A DNA stretch of 64,000 bases from Anastatus disparis (GCA_017163975.1 JAFFSR010000248.1:1320501-1384500); one strand, 5' to 3'; shown: positions 9,848 through 20,545, counted from the stretch's first letter. The notes: generated from the letters alone by a model not told the origin. Numbers and translations: made by a program.

Positions 9848-10978
9848 TTATTGTAAATTTTTCAAATCTTTAGCCGCTATCCAAGAATTAAATTTTCCTG
9901 GATACCCCCTCCTAATGACCCAATATTGTTTTTTCGACCCCCTACCTTTACTCTTCAAAATCTCGTCAACCTCAAACGCTTCGCTATCTAAATCCTTGCG
10001 CACTCTGCTCAACTGTTCTTCGTAAAAATATCCGTCAATTTTTTCTCCACCAAGATCTGCCAAAGTATAAACAGGTGGTTGTTGTCTTGTGTCGACTCTT
10101 ATAATTTTAAACAGCTCCAGAGTCCAGCCACCCTCGTATGCTTTCCTGAAGAGATCACCAACGCTGTATTGAGCTACTCTAAACGGCTTTTTTTCGCTGT
10201 AACGCAACGTCAAATTTCGACGTACCACGTGAGCATTATATAAGTTGACCTTGGAAGGGGGCATTTTTATGGCACTGTGCCACGACTCGTTGTAACACGT
10301 CACAATTTTTTGCAAAACATCTATATAACGTCTTGTGCGCGAGTGAGTAAAGTATCGCCAGTTTCGACCTTTGAGAATTCGAATAAAGCGTTCGGCAATG
10401 GCTGCCTTTATATCAGGGTCTCTGACGACCCGGTAGGTAATATGTTTCTTTTTTAGCACCTCTTGCACCTCTTGACCGATAAATTCCTTACCTTTATCAG
10501 TCTGTAGGTAAATAGGATGTCTATCATTACATCGTGATAAAATTTTGTCCAATGCTACAGCAACGCTTCGGCTCGTTTTGTAGAGAAGAGGCTCTGCCCA
10601 GGCAAACTTTGAAAGTGCATCAATGACAATGAGAATATAGCTGTACCCATCATTGTAGGTTTTAAGTGATCTAAAATCTGCCAAGTCAGCTTCCCACACC
10701 TCAAAGGGGCTGAAAACGTTGTAATGTCGACGAGAAAAACGATGGCTCACGAGTTTGTGTAAGGTATGTGCATCCTGACTCTCCAGCCACTTGGCGATGG
10801 TATTGTTATCAAATTTTTTGGGATTTGCGCGTTTCAGTAGATGAGCACCGGCGTACGCTGATGGTGCAGGAAGATTATAGTAATAATGCTCAAGACCGTC
10901 CGGCTTTGACGTCTCCTTCTTCCTTTTCTCCTTTTGCCACTTCTCCTTCTTTCTTATTGCTCCTCTTCCTCTTTTAAA
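9848..10978 (-). CDS. INT: Polinton integrase (retroviral-type DDE with C-terminal chromodomain), start codon not found
   Basis: The catalytic core has the aspartates in WEADLADF and LQTDKGKEF and the glutamate in AAIAERFIRIL, spaced as in rve integrases. A C-terminal block EVDEILKSKG...YWVIRRGY is a chromodomain-like fold. The frame is open from 10978, and upstream of the core it carries YYYNLPAPSAYAG and WLESQDAHTLHK, typical of Polinton integrase N-termini. There is no ATG before the core. GTG at 10748-10750 would cut off the N-terminal domain. Either the start was lost, or a spliced or upstream start is used. Its 5' end abuts the PLA2-like frame. It would insert element ends into host DNA. 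Confidence 0.85.
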   Translation of the reverse strand, partial: FKRGRGAIRKKEKWQKEKRKKETSKPDGLEHYYYNLPAPSAYAGAHLLKRANPKKFDNNTIAKWLESQDAHTLHKLVSHRFSRRHYNVFSPFEVWEADLADFRSLKTYNDGYSYILIVIDALSKFAWAEPLLYKTSRSVAVALDKILSRCNDRHPIYLQTDKGKEFIGQEVQEVLKKKHITYRVVRDPDIKAAIAERFIRILKGRNWRYFTHSRTRRYIDVLQKIVTCYNESWHSAIKMPPSKVNLYNAHVVRRNLTLRYSEKKPFRVAQYSVGDLFRKAYEGGWTLELFKIIRVDTRQQPPVYTLADLGGEKIDGYFYEEQLSRVRKDLDSEAFEVDEILKSKGRGSKKQYWVIRRGYPGKFNSWIAAKDLKNLQ

Positions 10979-11309
10979 TTAGCTTTCTCTTTTTCTTTTG
11001 CTGTCTTTTAAATGTATTTTTAATGCATTTCAATAATTTATCAAACGCAATTTTGCTGATCATGCACAAAACAGTAATACCAGCTGCAGTCTTTTCATTA
11101 CCATCCGCAGTCTCCGAGAGCATGCGTGAAAATGCTCGTTCAGCCAGCAGTCTGTCGGCTTTTATATGATTCGTTATTTTTTTATTTGAATATGAAATAT
11201 CGTGCTCTGGACAGGCATTGTCAAGAGGGTTTTTTCCTCTTTGTCCACGTCTGAGACGCTCTTCGAGATGTGTGTCAGGGCCGAGAAACTGGTAGCCTGG
11301 CAGATGCAT
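10974..11309 (-). CDS. phospholipase A2-like protein (parvovirus VP1-type domain)
   Basis: An 111-residue frame. The N-terminus has GYQFLGP, the position of the calcium-binding loop. It is followed by NPLDNACPEHDISYS, which contains the HD catalytic dyad of secreted and parvoviral phospholipase A2 domains. The C-terminus is lysine-rich (KRQQKKKRKL). Similar domains occur in parvovirus capsids, where they breach endosomal membranes, and have been noted in adintovirus/Polinton-type elements. A cargo or entry role is inferred from that. The loop lacks the second glycine usual in YxGxG, so activity is uncertain. In related elements the domain is often part of a longer protein, so this one may be truncated at its junction with the integrase frame. 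Confidence 0.7.
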   Translation of the reverse strand: MHLPGYQFLGPDTHLEERLRRGQRGKNPLDNACPEHDISYSNKKITNHIKADRLLAERAFSRMLSETADGNEKTAAGITVLCMISKIAFDKLLKCIKNTFKRQQKKKRKLI

Positions 11310-11424
11310 TCCAAAGGGTACAACTTAAATCAATTGGTCTATAAAAGTACCAGTTTTCTCCTCCTCCTCCTCCTCCTCCACCCCCTCCATCACTTCCTTT
11401 CATGCTTTCACATACGGTTCCATT

Positions 11425-12039
11425 TTAGCTGTTCGAGACGACTTTTTTTGCAGGGGTTGATGGCGTAGCTGCCAACTCGCTACCAACTTTTTTACGCTTT
11501 TTCGCACTCTCAACTTCTTTCTCCTCTACGCTCGTCTGACTAGTAGCTGTTGAAGTATAATAACCTTCGTTTTCTGACGACGATGACGGCAATGAGTCAG
11601 CGCTATGAGATGCAATCTTACGCCACAGTTGATCGTTACCAATGAATTCTCGAGGTATACTAGCTTGTTGCAAGACGTGTGCAAACTGTTTGTATCCGCG
11701 TGGTGGTGGTCTTTTTCTACTTCTCATAGCCTCGTTCACCAAATCGACAATAGTAGTACCCTCGACAACAGCGCCAACTAGTTTGATTATATCACGACTA
11801 TCCCATTCAATATTACCAGCTTGTCGTAAGTATCTAATGAGATGTCTAGCATTGCTTCGAAATTTCTGCGGTACTGACTCGACAATCTGTTTGTCCTCGA
11901 TTTCGTCATTATTGCCTCTATCCATTGTCGTTTCCGTTTCTAATAATGTTGTCTCGTGTGGATGTATTATACCCCCACTCTCATCCTTCTCCTCCTTTCT
12001 TAGATGCAAGTAACGCTGCAAGATTTGCTGATATTGCAA
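11425..12039 (-). CDS. uncharacterised Polinton-associated protein
   Basis: Open frame of about 200 codons with no ATG at its upstream limit; the first internal ATG is near 11926. It holds an acidic/polar N-terminal part and a conserved-looking core with VPQKFRSNARHLI, WDSRDIIKL, TTIVDLVNE and RPPPRGYKQF. A serine-rich stretch (SLPSSSSENEGYY) and a basic tail with KKRKK complete it. Proteins with this core recur next to Polinton ATPase genes in insects as I recall, without known function. The frame is the same as that of the 79-aa protein upstream, from which it is separated by two adjacent TAG codons (12079-12084). The two may once have been one gene. Confidence 0.5.
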   Translation of the reverse strand: MQYQQILQRYLHLRKEEKDESGGIIHPHETTLLETETTMDRGNNDEIEDKQIVESVPQKFRSNARHLIRYLRQAGNIEWDSRDIIKLVGAVVEGTTIVDLVNEAMRSRKRPPPRGYKQFAHVLQQASIPREFIGNDQLWRKIASHSADSLPSSSSENEGYYTSTATSQTSVEEKEVESAKKRKKVGSELAATPSTPAKKVVSNS

Positions 12040-12084
12040 AGATTTTTGGCGCTTATCACCCGCAAAATGTAAAATTTTACTCTA

Positions 12085-12324
12085 CTAGAGTTTCCACAAC
12101 AGAGGTGCGAATTTTTGCAATTGTCTCTTATAATACTTGCTGAGTGGAATATTTCCACGTAAAATGTTCAAAGCACACTCGCGAACGTACGTCATAAGTC
12201 TAGAATTTGCTTCGCGTATTATAGCCTTAACTTTATAGAGTTCGCTTTTACACAAGAAATGTAGCTGAGTCCAGTACTTTTCTGGAATTGGTCTGCTGCT
12301 ACGACTACGTCTTACCGGCTCCAT
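12085..12324 (-). CDS. small basic Polinton protein, 79 aa
   Basis: ATG at 12322-12324 overlaps the ATPase stop as TAATG, so the two are coupled in layout. The peptide is basic at the N-terminus (EPVRRSRSSRP) and has a block with ECALNILRGNIPLS followed by KRQLQKFAPLLWKL. This arrangement is seen in small proteins next to the ATPase of insect Polintons. It stops at tandem TAG TAG. Role unknown. Confidence 0.55.
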   Translation of the reverse strand: MEPVRRSRSSRPIPEKYWTQLHFLCKSELYKVKAIIREANSRLMTYVRECALNILRGNIPLSKYYKRQLQKFAPLLWKL

Positions 12325-13001
12325 TACAATCGCACGACTGATACATTATTTGAGCGAGCACCAGCTTTTATAGGTGTGCAACGAGGCACATAAACGTACT
12401 GATGTTTGTCAAACAGAAATATACAAGTACGAAATCTCACATTTTCAGGCGTACCCTGCTTTAGATCTATGAACAAATAGCCGTGTGGCTCTGCTGCAGC
12501 ATCGAGATATGCCTCTTGCAAAAAATGAGGCTCCTCGGGGCAAACTTGACGTGCCAGATGATTTATTTGCGCTCGATCGCGCGAATTTTTAAATACCACG
12601 ATGTAATTAGAGTTTAGAGAGATTTTTCGCTGACCTTGATGAAAGAGATTTTGCGAGATAAAGATGATTCTCAAGTTATTGTGATGACTGCCTTTGGTAA
12701 AGAGATTGACTACAGCTCTGCTGGACGATTCTCTCATCAGATCGTCGAGAATCAAGAGTTTTGGTCGTGGATCATTGGCATAATCTTCGCTCTTTGGTAA
12801 ACCCTCGTGAAATTCGATTCCCTCACCCAACTCCTTGTAAATTGCCTGCCACTCGGTGTGATATAAGAGTATACGCTCGAATTTTGTATCACTCATGCAA
12901 TCAATGTAATGCAAAAAATTCTTCACAAATACTGTTTTACCACACGAGCTGGGTCCACAAATAATCAAAGTCTACGGATGCACCCACCTGCAAACGTCCA
13001 T
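12324..13001 (-). pseudogene. ATP: FtsK/HerA-type DNA-packaging ATPase, one early nonsense codon
   Basis: Walker A is GPSSCGKT and Walker B is KLLILDDLM. A sensor-like FISQN follows, the usual arrangement of the A32-like packaging ATPases of Polintons and large DNA viruses. The natural ATG appears to be at 12999-13001: nine codons lead into HP, then TAG at 12972-12974 stands immediately before the P-loop block. Translation from within (TTG at 12966-12968) would still cover both Walker motifs, so a shortened product is not excluded. A TATATATA box lies at 13057-13064 on this strand's upstream side. The family uses ATP to pump the genome into the capsid. Confidence 0.85.
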
Positions 13002-13056
13002 GTTACCGCCGCTGCTAAACTTCTACTACTAACTTTATTACATTCTCAAACCACTC

Positions 13057-13336
13057 TATATATACGATCATTAGTAGTGATGAGCAAGAGTGGGGGGCGG
13101 CGGCGGCGCGCGCGTGTGCGAGAAGTATCGTGCTGGCTTTAGCCAATCGTTTAGCTGATTAGCCATATAGCTGGCTGACGCCAGCATTATTCCGCTCTTT
13201 AGCTATATGGCTGGAAAAGCTTAACAAGTATTAACCTGTTATTTACTCAAAAGCGCTCGTCACCATCACTACTTGTACCTCCCACCACCACCACCACGAC
13301 ACTCTGCTCGTTACCCCCACATTACCTGTATAAAAG
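13057..13336. promoter_or_regulatory. divergent promoter region between ATPase and PPP1R15-like genes
   Basis: TATATATA at 13057-13064 lies about 60 bp upstream of the ATPase ATG (minus strand). TATAAAAG at 13329-13336 points rightward towards the gene whose ATG is now at 20546. Removing the Copia insertion would put that ATG about 210 bp downstream. Between them is a GC-rich stretch (13091-13121) and an imperfect inverted repeat with AGCCATATAGCTGG and AGCTATATGGCTGG (about 13161-13213). Promoter function is inferred from position only. Confidence 0.4.
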
Positions 13337-13542
13337 TAAAAGCAGCAGCATTTATAGGTTAGTGCTGTACAAGTTTTGGTATCGTGAAAATAAATAAGTT
13401 ATAGTCAACAAATTTGAGCATAGGTTATCAAATTTTAACAAAAAATTCATTAAAGACTCAAATTTTTTAATTTTGATAAAATTTTATAGAGACTTGTTGT
13501 GAGGAAGTGTGGTGAGTATCTTGCAGAAAAAATAATAATAAT

Positions 13543-13931
13543 TGTTGGATATGGCACAGGGCGCTCAGTATATATGTAGAGGTTGTATCTCATGTAACCA
13601 TGAAATTAATCCCCTCCCTTCATCTGTCAGTCTTCGACGTTCAATTCGTCTCTGATCGTTTCTCGTCAGTCAGTCTAAGTGCGCACCTTCATTCGCACAG
13701 TTCAGCGTTTTGATATTTTCTCTAATAAAAAGCTTTTCTTTGTTTCTATAATAACTATTTAAGAAAGTGTATTATATTTTCATTTATTTAAATTAGATCA
13801 GTAAACTAGAATTATTTGTTTTGGAAATTGACGGGTTACTCTTATATATAATAAACTTCTCAATAAGGTGTTTTATTAAATTTGTGTTTTATTTAGAAAA
13901 TCACCCAAATAAATCTGCTAATTATTTAATA
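13543..13931 (+). repeat. 5' LTR of the first Copia element
   Basis: Begins TGTTGGATATGG and ends TTTAATA, directly before the primer-binding site. AATAAAAAGC near the middle is the likely polyadenylation signal. It is about 97.7% identical to 20154-20542 by eye. Confidence 0.92.
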
Positions 13932-13950
13932 GGTTATGTGCCCGGCCCGC
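13932..13950 (+). other. primer-binding site, half-tRNA-iMet type
   Basis: GGTTATGTGCCC follows the LTR directly. Copia-type elements prime from an internal cut of initiator tRNA-Met using a site of the form GGTTATGGGCCCAG. The same site follows the LTR of the second Copia element at 56618. Confidence 0.6.
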
Positions 13951-14061
13951 TTCCGCTGCGCATAAGAGTGATTTTCTAAATTAAATTTTTATTTTCAATC
14001 TCCTTATTTCATATAATTGAAAGTCTTTATATTGTGTTTAATAAGTGTGTGACTGGGAGAA

Positions 14062-16723
14062 ATGTCTCAGGAAGGAGAAAGGAGTGATAATAAGGAGATG
14101 GAGAAGAAAGGTAAGAGGTGTACATTTATACGTATAAATTAGATCGAAAAATGAAGCACCTTTCATAAAAGTAAATCGACGGGATAGTGAACAAAAAGTG
14201 TATAAATTTAAATTAGATTAATATAAAAGAAATATTTTTGTTATTATGAGTAAATTGACGGGATCGCGAGTGGAATTATATTTATGAAAAAATTCTCTGC
14301 ATCAAGTGATAAAAGAAAGAGATAAATTTAATAGAAATATCTTTTCTAACAAAAGCGTAAACCGTTTTTCAAATTTTTATTGAGCATAGAATTCGTGGAA
14401 ACTTCGCGCTGTCATGAAGAAGCTCAAGCGCTGCTGAAAACAAACGCGCGCGTGGGCCCACGAAAGCGAGACAGAATATTAAGAATGGACGCGCGCGCAC
14501 AATCGTGAAAAATAGGGGCGACACGTCTTTGAAATGTGTGTGCGTGAGTGAATGAAGCTAGAGAGGGAGAAAGGGAGAAAACGTTATAGAGAGTTGTGGC
14601 GTTCGACAGAGAGAGCATGTGCGCGTATAGAGGGTTTAGATTATATCGGAAAGCATAGCAGCGCTTGACGGCGTACTGTCGTAAAGACATTGCGTTAATA
14701 TGACTTAGCGTGGAGCAGACCTGTTTTCTTACAGACTTAATAAATAAAATTTGAAAACTAAAATGAGTACGAGTACTCGTAAATTAAAAGGTTGTTAAAT
14801 TAGATAGTAGAATTGGATTTGTTTAAATTAACTAGAAGTAAATTAGATTAAATTGAAATGATTAATTAGAATTATTAAAATTAGAAAATAGAATTTGATT
14901 TGTTTAAATTAACTAGAAATGAATTAAATGTTCAAATTGAACTGATTATTTAGAATTATTAAAATTAGAAAATAGAATTTGATTCGTTTAAATTAACTAG
15001 AAATGAATTAAATGTTTAAATTGAACTGATTAATTAGAATTGAAAAATTAAAATTAGAAAGTTTAAAAATTAGAATTACTTAAAAGATAAATTGTTCTAA
15101 AAAATGAACTCAAATTAAATTTTAATTTGAAATATTACTAAACGGTTTACGTACAATAAATTAAATGTAGAAAAGAGAGAAATTTCATGAAAATTTACAT
15201 TCCAGTTCAGAAGGACTTCACACTCTTGATGAGGACAATTGATGTTAATTTCGAATTGTCTGAGGAATACCCGGATACGGATTTTTACATTAAGGCAACG
15301 TCAACTAGGGTCATTTCGAGTGGGCCAGGAGATAAAGTTTTTGTGTATTCTCGAAGTATACTAACACTAGCAGAGGAACCCACCCTAACAGCTATGCTTC
15401 AATTTTATGACCCTATTGACGCGCTTCTTGTTTACCATATCTAGGTTCCTAAAAAGAAAGAATTAAATAAAGAATATTTAGAAAAGCGAGTTTAAAACTT
15501 AGAAGGAGGGATAGACGATATGAAAAAGAAAACGGCAGGACCCCAGGAGAAGAATTCCAGGCTCAAGGAAACCGTGCATAAACAAGGAGAAAAGACAAAA
15601 GACTACTACATAAACAAATGGATCGATGGAATTGTGTCTGACTTTGTAAAGCACAATCACAAGACCGCAAATATAACGTCAGAAGCAGAACAATAATTTA
15701 GATCAATTAGATAAGAGTATTCGACGGATGGTTCAATCGGAATTTGACAGGAAAATTTGATAATGCTTTTAATAGCAGAAATATAATTTTGAATTCGCTT
15801 CTAAGTGCTTGTACGGGTTCGTTTGTTAAAGGAGAGTATAAATTGACTAGTACAATGAAATTAGACTTATCTTTGGATCATTTAACCGGTGAATTGGGAG
15901 CATTAGACTTATTATATGTTGTGGATTCGACTGTGAAACTAAATCGTGATCTAGACGAAGAAAAGGAACTGAACGGAGGAATGAACTGAGGGTTCGAGAT
16001 ATTGTGGTGTATGGAGTTGACGCGAATTGTCGTACAGGGTTGCTGCAAATAATGGATCCAACGGAATTGTTAAGTAAAATGAAAGAAATTAGAACGAGTG
16101 AAGCAAATTTAACTACTATAATGGTTAAACAAAAATTGTATTTAATTAGATATCAACCTAATAAAGAAAAAGCAACAATATTCTGGGATCGTTTTGAAGC
16201 ATTAATTAGATCGCATGAAAACATTCCAGGTGCAATCAAGATAAACGATGCAGATAAAAGAGATTTGTTCTATAATACGATTAGTGATAATGTACCTCAA
16301 ATGCAATAAACTAACTTTTTGCATAAACATAATACGAGAAAGGATTTTGATTACGAACAAATGAAAAATTATATTTCACAGTTAAATGCGATGAAACTGG
16401 TGGACAGAAGGAGATAAGTTTCCAGGACAAGGGAAGAAGGAGCTGCTGCCACGCACACAACTCAAAAGGACCAGTGCTTTAAATGTGGCGTCCTAGAGCA
16501 TCATGCTTACGAGTGCCGCAATGAGAGCTTAATGTGCTACAAATGTAGAAGGTGCGAAGGACACACCGCAGCCAATCGCCCTTACAATAAAGATAAGCCA
16601 GATGGACGAGACGATAAAAGATATGATAGTAGAATATTTAGACGGAATAATCATAATATTAAAAACTTTAGTAGATTAAACAATAAACGTGAAAGTAATA
16701 AAAAAAAAATCAGACGATTTTGA
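14062..16723 (+). pseudogene. gag: Copia gag region (decayed)
   Basis: A short frame starts at ATG 14062-14064 and runs into GTAAGA at 14111, a possible splice donor. After an AT-rich leader, open pieces at 15744-15989 and 16004-16309 show the hydrophobic-charged pattern of Copia Gag (UBN2 type, with KMKEIRTSE). A CCHC knuckle (CFKCGVLEHHAYEC) follows at about 16474-16515. A second, imperfect one lacks its last cysteine. An isolated 85-codon frame at 15187-15444 has no recognisable identity. Frames are separated by several shifts and stops. Confidence 0.65.
14800..15065 (+). repeat. tandem repeats in the Copia leader, ~85-90-bp unit, three copies
   Basis: Three near-copies of a unit containing TTTAAATTAACTAGAA, AAATTGAACTGATT and AATTAGAATT. 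Located between the putative gag start and the first long gag frame. Noncoding. Confidence 0.75.
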
Positions 16724-16729
16724 TGAGAA

Positions 16730-18060
16730 GCGACGTAGGTTTGATCAAGGCAGGACAGACTATCTTGGTGAAAATGGAGGTCAGCTGATTCGGGAGTATC
16801 ACAACATATGTGAAACTCGCAATTAATTTTTTTTTAAAAAACATTAAATACAGAACAACGATCAGAAATTAGATGCAAATGGAAATAAATCCGCGAATCA
16901 GAGGGAGTTGGTGATATAGAATTGATATCAATAGATGGCAAGAAAATAAAATTAGAAAATGTCATATGTGCAGAAATTTTTGCTGAAAATTTGTCGTTAA
17001 GGAAGTTTATAGATCAAGGACTTGGCATTTACTTAGAGTCAGAAAATAGAAATTTTAGATCCACGTTCCAATGAAATATTTTTATCAGAAATTTATAACA
17101 AACTTTTCTGGGTCATTGAATTCCAACTTAACGATAAAACTAACAATAAGACGGACAACTCTGCAAATATAATCGCTTATATAGCAAATAATAAATATAA
17201 ATACTTAACTAGAAGTTTTACTAAGAAACTAGAAAACAGAGGGAGAGAGATACCAGCTGATGACGAAGGAGATATCTTTCAAACTACTGATGCCAATAAA
17301 ACAACTAGTGATAGGAAGATTACTACGGAAATAATATCAGAAGAGGAAGACTCAGGTAAACTAGATGAGAATGCAGATAACTATCATGAAAAAGGCAATC
17401 TAGCCAATCTCTGGCATATTAGACTAGGTCATGCTTCACTGGAGTATCTCAAAGAAGTTCAAAAACAAAAACTTAGATCTTAAAGAGCTTAAAAGAATTC
17501 ATTTTGATAAGGAAATATTAAACTGTGAAGTTTGTCATTTTTCAGGGTTCAACAGACTGCCCTTCTCAACGAGAAAACGAGCGATGGCTCCGTTGCAAAT
17601 AGTACACAGTGATACAATGGCCACTTAGTCCAAAAAGCTATCCAAAAGGCTATCGCTTTATAGTAGTGTCTGTTAATGATTTTTCTAGATTAGCTATGGC
17701 ATATTCAGTTAGAAGTGGGTCTGAAGCGGGAGAGTGTCTGGATTCATTCATCATCAGCACGAGGGGCTTAATTGGAAGTGACGCAAAATTTTGCTATTTA
17801 AGATGCGATCAAAGAACGAAATTCACCGGAGGTAGCACCACAGATATATTGAAATTGGAGCAGAATTACAGATAGCTAGTCCTGACACTCCTCAACACAA
17901 TGGAGTGACAGAACGCTTTAACCAAACTATTCAAAAGGAGGTTAGAGATCTTATTTTTGTTTCAGGGGTTTCAGAAAACATGTGGGATCTAGCGTTAAAA
18001 GCAGCTGTACATGTTTACAATCGCACGCCTCACAAGTCCAATGATTTGGTTACTCCTTAA
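16730..18060 (+). pseudogene. pol: Copia protease and integrase remnants
   Basis: ADSGVSQHM near 16780-16812, the aspartic protease active-site motif DSG, is followed at once by a stop. From about 17400 a GAG-pre-integrase zinc region appears: [10 protein letters not shown], then in another frame CEVCHFSG. Then come IVHSDTMAT with the first catalytic aspartate, VSVNDFSR, and [14 protein letters not shown] around 17885-17930, the block with the catalytic glutamate. Frames change at least four times. The enzyme is dead. Confidence 0.75.
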
Positions 18061-18256
18061 ACAAAACTTAATTCAGAGGCTAAAATCAACTTAGTACGGT
18101 TAAAACGATTTAGATGCGCTGCTTACATTAAAAATTCAAAGGAAAACGGGTCCAAAATTTAGTCCACTAGGAAAACGAGTTATTCTTATTGGTTCTACGG
18201 ACACAGGATATATCTTTATTGATCCCAAAGAAAGAAAGTATCATAAAAGTCGAGAT

Positions 18257-20075
18257 GTGAAGTTCGATGAGTCAAAAGTACTTAAAGATATTCATGCTAA
18301 AAATGAATTAACAGAATGGCATAGTTCATCAGAAATTAACCAAGAAACTTGGTTTACACAGCAAAATGAAAATGAGAATGAACAAGAAAAACAAGCAGAA
18401 ATAGAGGGAGAACAAAAACGAAAAAGAGGGAGAGCAAGAAAAGAAAAATTAGAGGAAGAAATTCATCATGTTTTTCAAGCATATCGTGATCCAGCTTCAT
18501 ACAGAGAAGCAATGGCCTAATTTGACAAAGAAAATTAGAATGAAGCAGTTAAAGCAGAATTAAACTCTATGAACAAAAACAATGTCTGGAAAATAGTAAA
18601 AAGACCGACTTCAACTGATGGTAAAAGAAGCAACATTGTAGATTTCAGATGGGTTTTTAAACGTAAAATAGAATCGAGTGGTGAGATCAAATACAAAGCA
18701 CGACTAGTAATTCGAGGATTTAAGGATAAGAATTTTTACGATTTAAGCGAAACATATGCACCAGTTTCAAGAATGCAAATAATTAGAGCATATCCCGATA
18801 TCATAAATAAATATGACCTAGATGTGTGCCAGCTTAACGTGAAAACTGTATTCTTGAATGGTACTATTGGTGAGGAAATTTACATGGAAATACCGGATGG
18901 AGAAATAGTCAAAAATGAGGTGAAAGAACAAAAGTTTGTAAAATAGAAAAAGCCCTATATTGATTTAAAATTAGTCCAAGGAGATGGAACGTGCGCTTTA
19001 TTCAGACAGCAAACAAAATTGGATTAACAACACATGAAATTAAACCATGTTTATTTACTTGGACGGATGGTGATAAGTTCTTAATATTATTATTATATGT
19101 AAATGGCATGCTTATAGTTAGCAATGATGTAAGAAAATTAGAAGAGATAAAGTTAAAATTGATGCGAGAATTTGAAATGAAGGATCTAGGTGAGCCAAGG
19201 AATTTTTAGGAATTAAATTAGAACGAGATAAGCGAAAAAAAACTCCAACATTAACTCTTAAAGAGTGTATTGCTGATTTGCTGAGGAGATTGGGGTTTTC
19301 AGGAATCGGACCATAACGAACGCCTATGGTTGCTAACCGGGTCAAATAGAATTAGAAGAGAGAGAGAGAGAGAAGAGAGTCCAGATGAAGGGTCAGATCG
19401 GCTGACTATGGAAAGTGCACCATATCGTAAAGCAGTAGGTTCTCTGTTGTGCCTGGCAAATGCAATTAGACCAGATAACATGTATACAAAGAGTGTTTGT
19501 AGTGGACGTCAGTTCAATCCTACCATGAATGAATGGAACATTGTTGGAGGAGTCTGTGGTTATTTGAAGTGTACAAGGGATAGAGGAGTCATTTTTGGAG
19601 GGAGAGCCGAAGAAATGCATGAATATTCTAATGCAAGTTTTGCTGATGTCAAAGGAGCCTTAACTACCAGTGGTTATGTAATAAGATTGTTCAAGGATCC
19701 TATTGCTTGAAAAACGCAGAGACAACGTTACGTATCACTATCAACATGCCAGGCCGAATATGTTTCAATAAGTGAAGCATGTCAAGAAATGATGTCGTTA
19801 CAAAATTCAATTAGATTAGTTATAAATATAGATTTATTGCCAATGACCTTATGATGTGGCAACGATGCTGCATTTCAAAGTTCTAAAATTAGCTACAGTA
19901 AAAGACTAAGTTACATGATTGAGATTAAAGAACACTATATTAGAGATTGCAGAACAAGAAATTTAGTTAGAGTAGATTGGACACCATCAAAAGAAGTGGC
20001 TGATATTTTTACTAAACTTTTATCATTTGATCTGCATAATAAATTGATGAGATTAATATTAAACTATGACGAGTA
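18257..20075 (+). pseudogene. pol: Copia reverse transcriptase and RNase H remnants
   Basis: A linker frame (18257-18520) is very rich in glutamate and lysine. The RVT_2 block follows: FRWVFKRKIESSGE, YKARLVIRGF, YAPVSRMQIIR and DVCQLNVKTVFLNG at 18569-18946. A frame with LLYVNGMLIVSND (about 19094-19132) comes next; the catalytic YVDD is changed to YVNG. The 19330-19710 frame carries the connection domain (YRKAVGSLLCLANAIRPD). An RNase H-like tail, including DWTPSKEVADIFTKLL, runs to about 20075. Stops and shifts separate each piece. Confidence 0.8.
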
Positions 20076-20153
20076 AGATATTTTACTAAGTTTCTGTTTT
20101 TGTTTATTTATTGTTTCAGATAAGAAGTGAGACTGAGCTACTGCGAGAGAGAG

Positions 20154-20542
20154 TGTTGTATATGGCACAGGGCGCTCAGTATATATGTAGAGGTTGTATC
20201 TCATGTAACCATGAAATTCATCCCCTCCCTTCATTTGTCAGTCTTCGACGTTCAATTCGTCTCTGATCGTTTCTCGTCAGTCAGTCTGAGTGCGCACCTT
20301 CATTCGTACAGTTCAGCGTTTTGATATTTTCTCTAATAAAAAGCTTTTCTTTGTTTCTATAATAACTATTTAAGAAGGTGTATTATATTTTCATTTATTT
20401 AAATTAGATCAGTAAACTAGAATTATTTGTTTTGTAAATTGACGGGTTACTCTTGTATATAATAAACTTCTCAATAAGGTGTTTTATTAAATTTGTGTTT
20501 TATTTAGAAAATCACCCAAATAAATCTGCTAATTATTCAATA
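20154..20542 (+). repeat. 3' LTR of the first Copia element
   Basis: Matches 13543-13931 base for base apart from about nine substitutions, with no indels. It is followed directly by the ATAAT duplication at 20543-20547, which overlaps the start codon of the next gene. Confidence 0.92.
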
Positions 20543-20545
20543 ATA

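Larger units (their letters stand above)
13543..20542 (+). mobile_element. Copia (Ty1) LTR retrotransposon, interior decayed
   Basis: Two 389-bp LTRs (13543-13931 and 20154-20542) with about nine differences between them are flanked by the direct repeat ATAAT (13538-13542 and 20543-20547). A primer-binding site and, in order, gag with CCHC knuckle, protease, integrase, reverse transcriptase and RNase H remnants lie between, the Copia order. All coding parts contain stops and shifts. The element sits inside the Polinton, between the ATPase and the PPP1R15-like gene. Confidence 0.93.
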
